Assembly: GCA_937969125.1 (NCBI GenBank)
Contig: CALBVA010000055.1
Coordinates: 1-7,019, forward strand
Source: an uncultured Verrucomicrobiales bacterium
GTDB taxonomy: Bacteria; Verrucomicrobiota; Verrucomicrobiia; Verrucomicrobiales; Akkermansiaceae
Length of the DNA stretch: 7,019 bases
Reading direction: 5' to 3'
The position numbers were made by a program, and so were the translations under genes. The notes below the pieces were generated by a model, which searched no databases, had not been told where the DNA came from, and saw only the letters and a list, made by a program, of their open reading frames with translations. Position 1 is the stretch's first letter. Each line of letters opens with the position of its first letter. Shown one piece after another: positions 1-6,492 of the stretch.

Positions 1-1498
1 CTAAAGATGTTTTCCTCCAACCTTTCGTTTGTACTGGAGGTAACACTTTTACTTCTATCGCAGTTGAGCGTAACACACTACTTCCTTTTGGCATCGCATC
101 AATTGCATTTCGAATAATAATTGGCACAATCGGCACTTTGGCTTCCATAGCTAAATGAAATGCACCTTTTTTAAATTTCCCTAAAGTCTTACTTTGACTT
201 CGAGTTCCCTCTGGAAAAATTATAATTGAAGTTCCATTTTTCAAAGCATCCACAGCAGGCTTCATTGCCTCAATTGCTTTTTCTTTATTTTTCCTATCTA
301 TAAAAATCACTCCCGCTGCAGTCATTAATTGACCGATAATAGGAAACATTTTTAATTCTTTTTTTGCAATTCCAACAACATCTTTACGGATCAATTTTGC
401 AGCAACAAACATATCCACACTACTCTGATGATTTAAAATAAATACCGCAGGACGCTGCGACCAAAGATGTTCTTCTCCTTTTACCGAAAGTTCCATGCCC
501 GCCATCGAAACAACCAAATCTCCAACTGTTGCAGTCATTGAATTGACCCCTTCTGTCCATGACATATTGAATGCACCAGACATCACTCCACTTATCGCCG
601 CAGGAATCAAACTACCCAATGCTAATCCTGTTCTTAAAATATTTTTCATCCCAGGTCGCTTGTCTGCATTGAGTCGAATTACAGGCCAATCATTTTGAAA
701 AGATAAAGCAGAAAGTTTAGTATCAGGATTCATTGGGCGTGGTTTTCCCACTATTTCTAATAATGGTAAATCTTCTGCACTATCGGTATAGAAAAAACTT
801 TTCGATAAATCTAAATCATACTTTTTGGTAAGTTCTTTTGCAGCGTGTGCTTTTCCTTCTCCCCAACATGCAGGTTCAACTATTTTACCTGTGAATTTTC
901 CATTCTTAACTTCCATCACAGTACACATTACATGTTCAATATTTAAGTCCCGTGCAATTGGATTAACTTGGTAAGGAGTCGCTGCGGAAATGATCGCAAC
1001 AGTATGTCCTTTCGCTAAATGTGCTGCAACCAAGGCTCTTGCTTCAGGGTAAATTTCATCTGCCAAATGCTTATGATAAACATCTTCTCCTACTTCGATA
1101 AAAGTACTTTCTGGAACACCTTTTACACCTTGAGCTCCCATTGCCGCAAGCCCTGCGAAATTTCCATTACCCATTGCATAAACCATTACTCCTCCAAATT
1201 GTGCTACAATTTCACGTGCAGTAATTCGACCACTTAATACTTTTGTTTGGAAAAATTCTTTTGCAGAAAATCCTTTTATCAATGTTCGATCTAAATCGAA
1301 AAATGCTCCAATATGTGCACCGCCTTCTCCCTCCATAACTGGTCGAGTGAATGCTTCTGTTTTAGAACCGGGAACGATATCTCTTTCAATTGGAACGACT
1401 TCCATTGACTCTGTTGGTTTTGCAAGGGTAATTCCTTGGAGAACTTTGATGCGTTCCGCAATGTCGTTAAGTTGGTTAAGAAATTTTTGTTCCCGAGC
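1..1498 (-). CDS. HAD-IB phosphatase / PlsC-type 1-acylglycerol-3-phosphate acyltransferase fusion, partial at both ends
   Basis: A single open frame read on the minus strand gives about 498 codons with no stop and runs off the left edge. The N-terminal half is a HAD-IB hydrolase: motif I FDLDRTLI (DLDRT at 1297-1283), motif II Ser in IISAAT (988), motif III Lys in WGEGKAH (853) and motif IV YTDSAEDLPLLE (790 to about 755). A hydrophobic linker follows (about 645-555). The C-terminal half is an acyltransferase with NHQSSVD (HX4D motif, 433-413), FPEGTRS (217-197) and a VPIVPIII stretch (about 135-115). By family knowledge the acyltransferase transfers an acyl chain to lysophosphatidic acid at the inner membrane; the substrate of the HAD half is unknown. 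No start codon is found before the frame meets a stop at 1528-1526, and coding quality ends near 1490, so the N-terminus is cut at a composition break. The DNA is AT-rich, unlike everything to its right. The family call is firm; the source lineage is uncertain, perhaps gammaproteobacterial. Confidence 0.9.
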
Positions 1499-1502
1499 TT
1501 CC
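1478..1502. other. Composition and gene-truncation junction (probable chimeric join)
   Basis: GC content changes abruptly here from the high thirties to about 60%. The minus-strand HAD/PlsC frame loses its N-terminus and start codon on the left side. The plus-strand frame ending at 1866 loses its N-terminus on the right side, meeting an in-frame stop at 1477-1479. Two head-to-head genes broken at the same place, with no integrase, inverted repeat or insertion sequence visible, favour an assembly chimera over a biological insertion. The exact base cannot be fixed because both frames can be read through the short stretch around 1491-1500. Confidence 0.75.
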
Positions 1503-1866
1503 CTGGCTCCTCGAAGCCTCCGGCCTCACCGGGAAATACCCCAAGGTCTCCACCGGGATCCTGAAGGTCCATAATAATTTCAAAGCCCTGGAAGACACCC
1601 ACGGCAAGCTCGGCGAGCCACAGCAAAAGGAACTTTTGATGATTGTCGATGATCTCTCGAAGATCAAAAAAGCCCTCCAGGCAAAGACCGAAGGCGTCGA
1701 TATGCCGCCTGCCGCCACCATCAAGCAAATCGTTGCAGTGCGAAAGCACATCATCGACATCTCGGCCGGCAACAAGTCGCGCCTGGATCGCCAGGCCCTC
1801 GCGCATGAGCACCTAAGCAATGCCATCGTCTATGGTGTCCTCTGGGCCCGCGATGGTTTTAAATAG
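1492..1866 (+). CDS. Unrecognised protein, C-terminal fragment only
   Basis: An open frame with high-GC codon use runs from the junction to a TAG stop at 1864-1866, about 124 residues. It has no start codon at its left end. An internal ATG at 1636 would give 76 residues, but the upstream residues (such as PWLLEASGLTGKYPK) look equally protein-like, so the gene was probably longer and is cut by the join. The product looks soluble and mostly helical: charged stretches (KELLMIVDDLSKIKKALQ, then KQIVAVRKHIIDI), no membrane segment, and an end in VLWARDGFK. I do not recognise the family and assign no function. It belongs with the GC-rich part of the window; the neighbouring region downstream holds only a gene relic. 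Confidence 0.5.
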   Translation, partial: PELPWLLEASGLTGKYPKVSTGILKVHNNFKALEDTHGKLGEPQQKELLMIVDDLSKIKKALQAKTEGVDMPPAATIKQIVAVRKHIIDISAGNKSRLDRQALAHEHLSNAIVYGVLWARDGFK

Positions 1867-1937
1867 CAGACTCCGCTCCCCACTCAGATCTTAACCTGGG
1901 CGGGATGATAGCGCAATCGGCCGGGATTTATCACCCC

Positions 1938-2110
1938 ATAAAAGCCCTGATACTTTCCCTCCCTTGCGCTGGTCCAGAGCCCCTGGCAAACCTACGCTCA
2001 ATTCCTCACCGACCCCGGCAACGGCGTCGTCCCGGATCTCTCGGACTTCTCCTATGCCGGGCGGAATTTCGCTGCGGAAGAGCCGCCGAACATTTCCAAT
2101 CAGCGAGAGC
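1938..2110 (+). pseudogene. Relic of the 5' end of a secreted beta-helix / pectate-lyase-like protein gene
   Basis: This lies in the 274-bp stretch between 1866 and 2141 that holds no intact gene. Reading from 1938 gives (ATA)-KALILSLP; shifting by one base near 1957-1964 continues with LALVQS, then PWQTYAQFLTDPGNGVVPDL and SDFSYAGRNFAAEEPPNIS. Joined, this makes a classic signal peptide followed by the 'PDFSYAGY..GE.P' style start that I associate with secreted right-handed beta-helix proteins of Verrucomicrobia and Bacteroidetes. The expected ATG before AAA-GCC-CTG is ATA (1938-1940), the signal peptide is frameshifted, and resemblance fades after about 2100, so most of the gene body is missing. 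The second frame stays open until TGA at 2224-2226, but its end overlaps the opposite-strand gene at 2141-2386. The family resemblance is from memory and should be checked; the alternative is a chance protein-like stretch. Confidence 0.45.
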
Positions 2111-2140
2111 AACCTTCATCAGCAGTCGCTAAAATGGCTC

Positions 2141-2386
2141 TCATTCTTTCTCCCCATCCAAACATGTCACAAATCCGATCCCGCCCGCTGCCGCGAAGAT
2201 CGAACCGGCAACAAAGGCGGTCATGAACCAGATGTTCTCTCCGGCGACCCAGGCCAGGCCACCGGCCATCATGAGCGCGGTGCCGGCGCAGCCCATGCCG
2301 AGGACGACGAGATATTTCAAAAGCGCAGTCCGATTAGGTCGCGGGAGGGTAATTGTCTTTTGTGTTTTATTTTCGTGGGTCATCAC
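2141..2386 (-). CDS. Small two-helix membrane protein, hypothetical
   Basis: This encodes 81 residues. The short polar, basic N-terminus (about residues 1-20, THENKTQKTITLPRPNR) is followed by two hydrophobic segments, about 22-48 (LLKYLVVLGMGCAGTALMMA...) and 52-76 (IWFMTAFVAGSIFAAAGGIG...), joined by a tight GEN turn, and an acidic tail (DGEKE). It is probably a helical hairpin in the inner membrane. GGAGG at 2400-2396 lies 9 nt before a GTG (2386) and 12 nt before an ATG (2383); either could be the start. It is the only gene here with a clear Shine-Dalgarno sequence. It lies 70 bp downstream of the kinase-like gene on the same strand, so co-transcription is possible, but four phased repeats in that gap suggest separate control. 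I do not recognise the family and assign no function. Confidence 0.65.
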   Translation of the reverse strand: MMTHENKTQKTITLPRPNRTALLKYLVVLGMGCAGTALMMAGGLAWVAGENIWFMTAFVAGSIFAAAGGIGFVTCLDGEKE

Positions 2387-2395
2387 GAATTAAAG

Positions 2396-2400
2396 CCTCC
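2396..2400 (-). promoter_or_regulatory. Shine-Dalgarno site of the small membrane protein gene
   Basis: GGAGG on the minus strand, 9 nt upstream of GTG at 2386 and 12 nt upstream of ATG at 2383. The spacing slightly favours the GTG. The other complete gene starts in this window have no comparable purine-rich site. Confidence 0.6.
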
Positions 2401-2410
2401 ACCGCATCCG

Positions 2411-2448
2411 TGAAACCTTAATGAAACGAAGATGAAAAGCGGGTGAAA
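2411..2448 (-). repeat. Four TTTCAY direct repeats at exact 11-bp spacing (Pho-box-like)
   Basis: On the plus strand TGAAA occurs at 2411, 2422, 2433 and 2444, each preceded by A or G, so on the minus strand there are four TTTCA(C/T) units spaced exactly 11 bp apart. They fill most of the gap between the kinase-like gene and the small membrane protein gene and end about 25 nt before the start codon of the latter. Direct repeats of about 11 bp are the hallmark of sites bound by tandem PhoB/OmpR-type response regulators, and TTTCAY matches part of the known Pho-box unit CTGTCAT. Eleven is not a multiple of three and the region is non-coding, so a coding repeat does not explain it. The regulator is an inference; the repeat itself is plain in the sequence. 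Confidence 0.6.
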
Positions 2449-2456
2449 TTACCCCC

Positions 2457-5006
2457 TCATTTCGCGCCCATCTCAGAGAGTCGGCCGGCGGCCCAATGAT
2501 ACCCTTCACGGAATTCCATCTGGTCGCCTTCGTCGCGCACCAGCTCCTGCCAGTAGCGTTGGGATTCCTTAAGAAACTGAATGGCGAGTTCCCGCTTATC
2601 CTTCAAGTCGGCAGAGTGACCGAGATCTCCGCAGAGATAAGCGAGTGATTTCCGGATCGCGGAGGGATTGGGACTCTTAATCCCGGACTTCAGCATGAGA
2701 GCGAGTTCCTCCCGCGCTTCGATCCCGATCTTCAGCTCGGATTCGCTCTCACCCTGCTGACCGAGCAAACCGGAGAGCTGCCACTTCAGCGAGGCCAGGA
2801 GGTAGCGCGCGTTCCAGTTTTTCGGTTCGGCTTTCAAGCCCTCCGTCAGAGATTTAATGCCGGCGTTCAGAAGGGCTCGGGCTTCCTTTGGCCGCCCCTC
2901 GTCGCGAAGAGCGGTGGCTATGATCCCCTGTTGGCCGGCCAGATCGACGGAGAGGCGGAAGTCATCGGGCATCTTCAGCTGAAGGGCGGTGAGCTTGGCC
3001 ACGCCCTTGCGAGCGAGCTCCTCGGCCTCAAAGGTCGAGCCCTGCTGCCAGAGCGAAACCGCCTTCGCGGCGGTGGCGGAAGCGATCTGGTATTCCAGTT
3101 CAGGTGGAGGATTTTTCTCCTTCGCGGCGAGGGCCTGAAAAGCATCGGCGGCATCGCTGCGGAGGCGGGCAGCATTCTCCAATGAACCCTCACCCTCGGC
3201 AGCGCGGGCGGCGGAGAGGTAGGCCCGGCCCAGAGTGAGTGCGACAGCGGGAGTCTCCGGGTGAAGCTCGAAGAGTTTCCGGAAATTTCGCAGACTGGAG
3301 GTGTATGCGGTTAAGGCATTTTTTTCATCGCCCTGCTTCTCAAAACTACGGCCCTTAATCAGCTCGAGGGCCGCATTGGCCCGGACGCGGCGGGACTCAT
3401 CATTCGGCCAGGCTTTGCGAATGGATTTCTCGACATCGGCAATGGCGGATTCCGGAGGAAGCTTATCGGTCTTCGATACCAGCAACAGCCAGCGCAGCTT
3501 CGCGGCCGTGGCAACAGGGAGCTGGAGACTTTCATCGGCGAGAGCTTTCTCGAGGGCGCGGCGTCCTTGCACTTCATTCCCAGCGGCGAGGTAGAGCTCG
3601 GCGCGGCGCAGTCGTAGCATCGCAGCCTGAGCTTCGAGTCCGGGGCGGTCAATGAGCCCCTTCAGCTGTTCGTCGATTTTCTTCCCGAGGAATTCCAGAC
3701 GTGCCGGGCGGTCTTGAAGAACGGGCAGGCCGACCACTCCTTTCTCAAGGATCCAATCGAACAGGGCGTCATTGGTCAACTGAGCAGAGAGAAGTTCGCC
3801 CTTGGCCTTTGCCTGCTCGCTATCCAGAGCCAGCTGGATCTCAGTCTGCTTTTCGAGGGCCGTTTTCTCAGATTCAGCAGCCTCATATCTTTCAGTAATA
3901 AGGCCTTCGATTTTCCCATTGGAGGTCTGCTTGTAGTTAGAAAACTCCTCAGCAGCCTGACCGGAGCGGAACATCCAGAAGCCCTGGGTTCCAGCCCACC
4001 CCACCGAGAGACCGAGCGCGACCATCGAGGCGATCTTAAATTTTTTAGCGGCAGCGGCGCGCTTTTTTTCAGCCTGTTCTTTTTCGAAAACAAGCTTCCG
4101 GTTCTTATCCTCGGCAAGGACCTCGCTTTCGACTCGGAGGAAAAATCGCGAAACCTCCCGCATGTCACCGGGGCGTCCCGAGGGATCGAGCGCGAGACAA
4201 AATCCGATCATCTCCCGTCGACGGGCTTCCTCTTCGTCCGCTGGTTCATCCGGCCAGCTGAAGTCACCATAATCATCCAGGCTCTTGGCAATGCCTTCAT
4301 GGTCCGCCTCGATGTCAAAGCGTTGCTCGCCTCCCGGAGCAGGTGAGACGGTTTGGAAGGTCTCATCACAACGCGGAAAGATGCCGGTGAGCAGGCGGAA
4401 AGCCAGCACCCCGAAAGCATAGACATCCCAGCGATACCCCGCCTCTTCATCGTAGCCCGCAGGGTCGCGGAGCTGTTCCGGCGGTGAGTATAGGAGCGAG
4501 TCACTATAGGTCAGCCGATGTACTCCCGGCATCAGTCCGCTCGCGTAGTCCGCCGGAAGCGGGCCACCATTGGATCCAATGAAAATATTTCCCGGTTTGA
4601 GATTTCCGTGCGCGACCTTGGCGGTGTGCATCGCCGCGAGGCGGCTGGCGAGTTTCAGAATGAAGGGCCAGGTCTTCTCGCTCAGCGCGAATTCCTCGTA
4701 GTGATTCTGCAGGGTGCGCGGGCGGATTCCTCCCTCATCCAGCACTTCAGCCATGAAGGGCATCACCACACAGGCTGGCCGCATCTCCAGCGCCTGCGCC
4801 GTGATCGGCACCGTGACATCCTGCGCCCCACCTTCGATAAGGCGATTAACCCGATTCCCGATGAGGGCGGGATTGGAGGACATGGAGTCGAAGACCTTCA
4901 CCGCGCAGAGCATCCCATCATCATGCTTCGCCTTGAACACCGTGCCAGTAGCGCCTGTGCCGATTTCGGCGAGGATCTCGTATCCTTTAATCTGCGGGAT
5001 TTCCAT
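2457..5006 (-). CDS. Membrane-anchored Ser/Thr protein kinase-like protein with TPR-like C-terminus; probable pseudokinase
   Basis: Starting from ATG at 5006 the product is 849 residues. The kinase-like domain spans about 9-290: glycine loop GTGATGTV (16-23), ATP-anchoring Lys in AVK (37), catalytic loop HGNLKPGN (133-140), Asp of the DFG position in DYA (153), PPE at the APE position (175-177) and DVYAFGVL (194-201). The loop spacing matches canonical kinases, placing Asn135 where the catalytic Asp should be, so phosphotransfer is doubtful. A basic, Ala-rich segment (about 309-324) precedes one membrane helix (about 325-346), then a coiled-coil-like stretch (about 350-420) and repeated helices resembling TPRs to the end. 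The kinase domain would face the cytoplasm and the helical tail the periplasm. An in-frame GTG at 5066 would add 20 residues of poor quality; neither start has a clear ribosome site. The gene is divergent from the DUF1501 gene. Confidence 0.9.
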   Translation of the reverse strand: MEIPQIKGYEILAEIGTGATGTVFKAKHDDGMLCAVKVFDSMSSNPALIGNRVNRLIEGGAQDVTVPITAQALEMRPACVVMPFMAEVLDEGGIRPRTLQNHYEEFALSEKTWPFILKLASRLAAMHTAKVAHGNLKPGNIFIGSNGGPLPADYASGLMPGVHRLTYSDSLLYSPPEQLRDPAGYDEEAGYRWDVYAFGVLAFRLLTGIFPRCDETFQTVSPAPGGEQRFDIEADHEGIAKSLDDYGDFSWPDEPADEEEARRREMIGFCLALDPSGRPGDMREVSRFFLRVESEVLAEDKNRKLVFEKEQAEKKRAAAAKKFKIASMVALGLSVGWAGTQGFWMFRSGQAAEEFSNYKQTSNGKIEGLITERYEAAESEKTALEKQTEIQLALDSEQAKAKGELLSAQLTNDALFDWILEKGVVGLPVLQDRPARLEFLGKKIDEQLKGLIDRPGLEAQAAMLRLRRAELYLAAGNEVQGRRALEKALADESLQLPVATAAKLRWLLLVSKTDKLPPESAIADVEKSIRKAWPNDESRRVRANAALELIKGRSFEKQGDEKNALTAYTSSLRNFRKLFELHPETPAVALTLGRAYLSAARAAEGEGSLENAARLRSDAADAFQALAAKEKNPPPELEYQIASATAAKAVSLWQQGSTFEAEELARKGVAKLTALQLKMPDDFRLSVDLAGQQGIIATALRDEGRPKEARALLNAGIKSLTEGLKAEPKNWNARYLLASLKWQLSGLLGQQGESESELKIGIEAREELALMLKSGIKSPNPSAIRKSLAYLCGDLGHSADLKDKRELAIQFLKESQRYWQELVRDEGDQMEFREGYHWAAGRLSEMGAK

Positions 5007-5139
5007 GAACTTGTTAAGCGGTCGATCCTGACGTTTCGGGACCAATTGTCCAGCGTGCGGCGGCACCTCGCTTTTTTACGTAAAATGACTAATAGAGTGG
5101 AGATCGCCCGTAGTTCTCTCAATCGTCAACCCTGTACCC
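5007..5139. promoter_or_regulatory. Divergent intergenic region with a 12-bp perfect palindrome
   Basis: This 133-bp gap separates the kinase-like gene (minus) from the DUF1501 gene (plus) and must hold the promoters of both if they are transcribed from here. TTTTACGTAAAA at 5074-5085 is a perfect palindrome, AT-rich within GC-rich DNA. TAAAAT at 5081-5086 could be a -10 element for the plus-strand gene, but I find no well-spaced -35 element. No Shine-Dalgarno sequence precedes ATG 5140. If the kinase-like gene used GTG 5066, the palindrome would lie just 8 bp upstream of its coding start. Operator function is an inference. Confidence 0.35.
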
Positions 5140-6471
5140 ATGAAAAAAACCTGCCCTGGAAACCCTTTCACCAATGACTTTTCCCGTCGCGGCTTCATGC
5201 ACGTCGGCCTGCTCGGTGGACTCGGCCTGACCCTCCCCCAGTTCCTCCGAATGGAGGCCAATGCCGCCCAAAAAGATTACAAGACCCGTGAAGGCGTCGC
5301 AAAATCCGTCATCCAGATCTTCCTGCCAGGCGGGATGGCCCACCAGGAATCGTGGGATCCCAAGCCCTACGCTCCCTCTGAATACCGTGGCCCCATGGGC
5401 ACCATCGATACCGTGATTAAAGGGGTGAAGTTCAGCGAACACCTGAAGCACACCGCCAAGGTCGCCGACAAGATGACCATTATCCGCTCCATGGCCCACG
5501 GCGAAGCTGCTCACGAACGCGGCACCCATAACATGTTCACCGGCTACCGCCCCTCCCCCGCCCTCGAGTTCCCCTCCATGGGCTCGGTAGTGGCGCATGA
5601 GCTGGGGACTCGGAACAATCTTCCCCCTTACGTTTGCGTGCCGAATGTCCCCAATGAATTCGCCAACTCCGGCTACCTTTCCTCGGCCTATGGCCCCTTC
5701 GCCATCGGGTCCAATCCCTCCCAGAAAAACTTCAAAGTGCGTGATCTCAATCTCCCCGGCGATGTCGATGAGAAGCGCTTCAATCGCCGCCGCAACTTAC
5801 TCGAAACAGTCGATCATCACTTCCGCACACTGGAAGAATCGGACTCGCTCGATTCCATGGATGCCTTCTATCAACACGCCTACAAGCTCATCTCATCTCA
5901 GCAAGCGCGCGAAGCTTTCAATCTCTCCGCCGAACCTGAAGCGATGCGTAAGCGATATGGCATGGGACAGCCAGGCCAACGCATGCTTCTCGCCCGCCGC
6001 CTCGTCGAAGCCGGCACCCGCTTCGTCTCCCTCGTCGCCGGTGGTTGGGACCACCACGATAATATTAAGAAAGGCATCTCCTCCCAGCTCCCCAATGTCG
6101 ATCAGGCCCTCGCGGCCCTCCTTGGAGACCTCGACGAACGCGGTATGCTGGACAGCACCCTCGTCATGGTGACCTCGGAGTTCGGACGCACTCCCAAGAT
6201 CAATGCCACCGGTGGGCGGGATCACTGGCCACGTGTCTTTTCTGTCGCCATGGCTGGAGGCGGAGTGCATCGCGGACTCGTCCACGGCTCTTCGGATGCC
6301 CTCGGTGGCGAACCCGAAACCGATCAGGTCAGCGTCGAGGATCTTGCCCAGACCGTTTACAACCAGCTGGGCATTACCGGCGACAAAGAGCTGATGTCCC
6401 CCGGCGATCGTCCCATGGAGATCGTTGATGGGGGCCGCGTGCTCGATGAAATCCTTGTGAAGAAAGCCTGA
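5140..6471 (+). CDS. DUF1501 family exported protein
   Basis: This encodes 443 residues, within the usual family length. The N-terminus carries a twin-arginine-like motif SRRGF (15-19) and a hydrophobic stretch (HVGLLGGLGLTLPQFL, 21-36) ending near the ANAA at 40-43, so Tat export is likely. Conserved DUF1501 blocks are visible: PGGMAHQESWDPK (63-75), HERGTHNMFTGY (125-136), GGWDHHDN (301-308), TSEFGRTPKIN (345-355) and GRDHWP (359-364). Known family members share distant similarity with the alkaline phosphatase/sulfatase fold, and the His/Asp-rich blocks fit metal binding, but the substrate is not known. It is followed after 21 bp by a PPC-domain gene, a pairing typical of Planctomycetes and Verrucomicrobia, probably in one operon. 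The start is ATG 5140, which precedes the twin-arginine motif at the usual distance; there is no Shine-Dalgarno sequence. Confidence 0.93.
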   Translation: MKKTCPGNPFTNDFSRRGFMHVGLLGGLGLTLPQFLRMEANAAQKDYKTREGVAKSVIQIFLPGGMAHQESWDPKPYAPSEYRGPMGTIDTVIKGVKFSEHLKHTAKVADKMTIIRSMAHGEAAHERGTHNMFTGYRPSPALEFPSMGSVVAHELGTRNNLPPYVCVPNVPNEFANSGYLSSAYGPFAIGSNPSQKNFKVRDLNLPGDVDEKRFNRRRNLLETVDHHFRTLEESDSLDSMDAFYQHAYKLISSQQAREAFNLSAEPEAMRKRYGMGQPGQRMLLARRLVEAGTRFVSLVAGGWDHHDNIKKGISSQLPNVDQALAALLGDLDERGMLDSTLVMVTSEFGRTPKINATGGRDHWPRVFSVAMAGGGVHRGLVHGSSDALGGEPETDQVSVEDLAQTVYNQLGITGDKELMSPGDRPMEIVDGGRVLDEILVKKA

Positions 6472-6492
6472 TCCTTTTCCCCACCGTTCGCC

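Noticed and set aside
495..698. Plus-strand 67-residue open frame inside the HAD/PlsC gene
   Set aside because: It lies antisense to the linker and acyltransferase region of a gene with clear family motifs; no ribosome site or family resemblance of its own.
1291..1812. A 173-residue minus-strand open frame crossing the junction
   Set aside because: It runs out of phase with both the HAD/PlsC frame on the left and the opposite-strand fragment on the right, spans the composition break and has no recognisable domain. It is a shadow frame.
1902..1937. Imperfect inverted repeat (GGGATGATA against TATCACCCC) with an 18-nt loop, possible terminator after the gene ending at 1866
   Set aside because: One mismatch, a long loop and no following T-run on the plus strand, so it does not look like an intrinsic terminator. 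It may simply be chance.
2441..2456. GGGTGAAATTACCCC hairpin just after the kinase-like gene stop, possible terminator
   Set aside because: Only four perfect pairs plus a wobble and no T-tract directly after it on the minus strand; it also overlaps one of the 11-bp repeats, which explain the sequence better.
3714..4346. Plus-strand 210-residue open frame and other long plus-strand frames (for example 4518-5177) within the kinase-like gene
   Set aside because: These are antisense to a long gene with ordered kinase motifs and a membrane helix, are rich in Arg, Ser and Gly as expected for shadow frames of GC-rich DNA, and show no domain.
5597..6172. Second plus-strand frame of 191 residues inside the DUF1501 gene
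   Set aside because: It overlaps out of phase with a gene carrying all conserved DUF1501 blocks, and its composition (very rich in Ser and Pro) is typical of a shifted reading.
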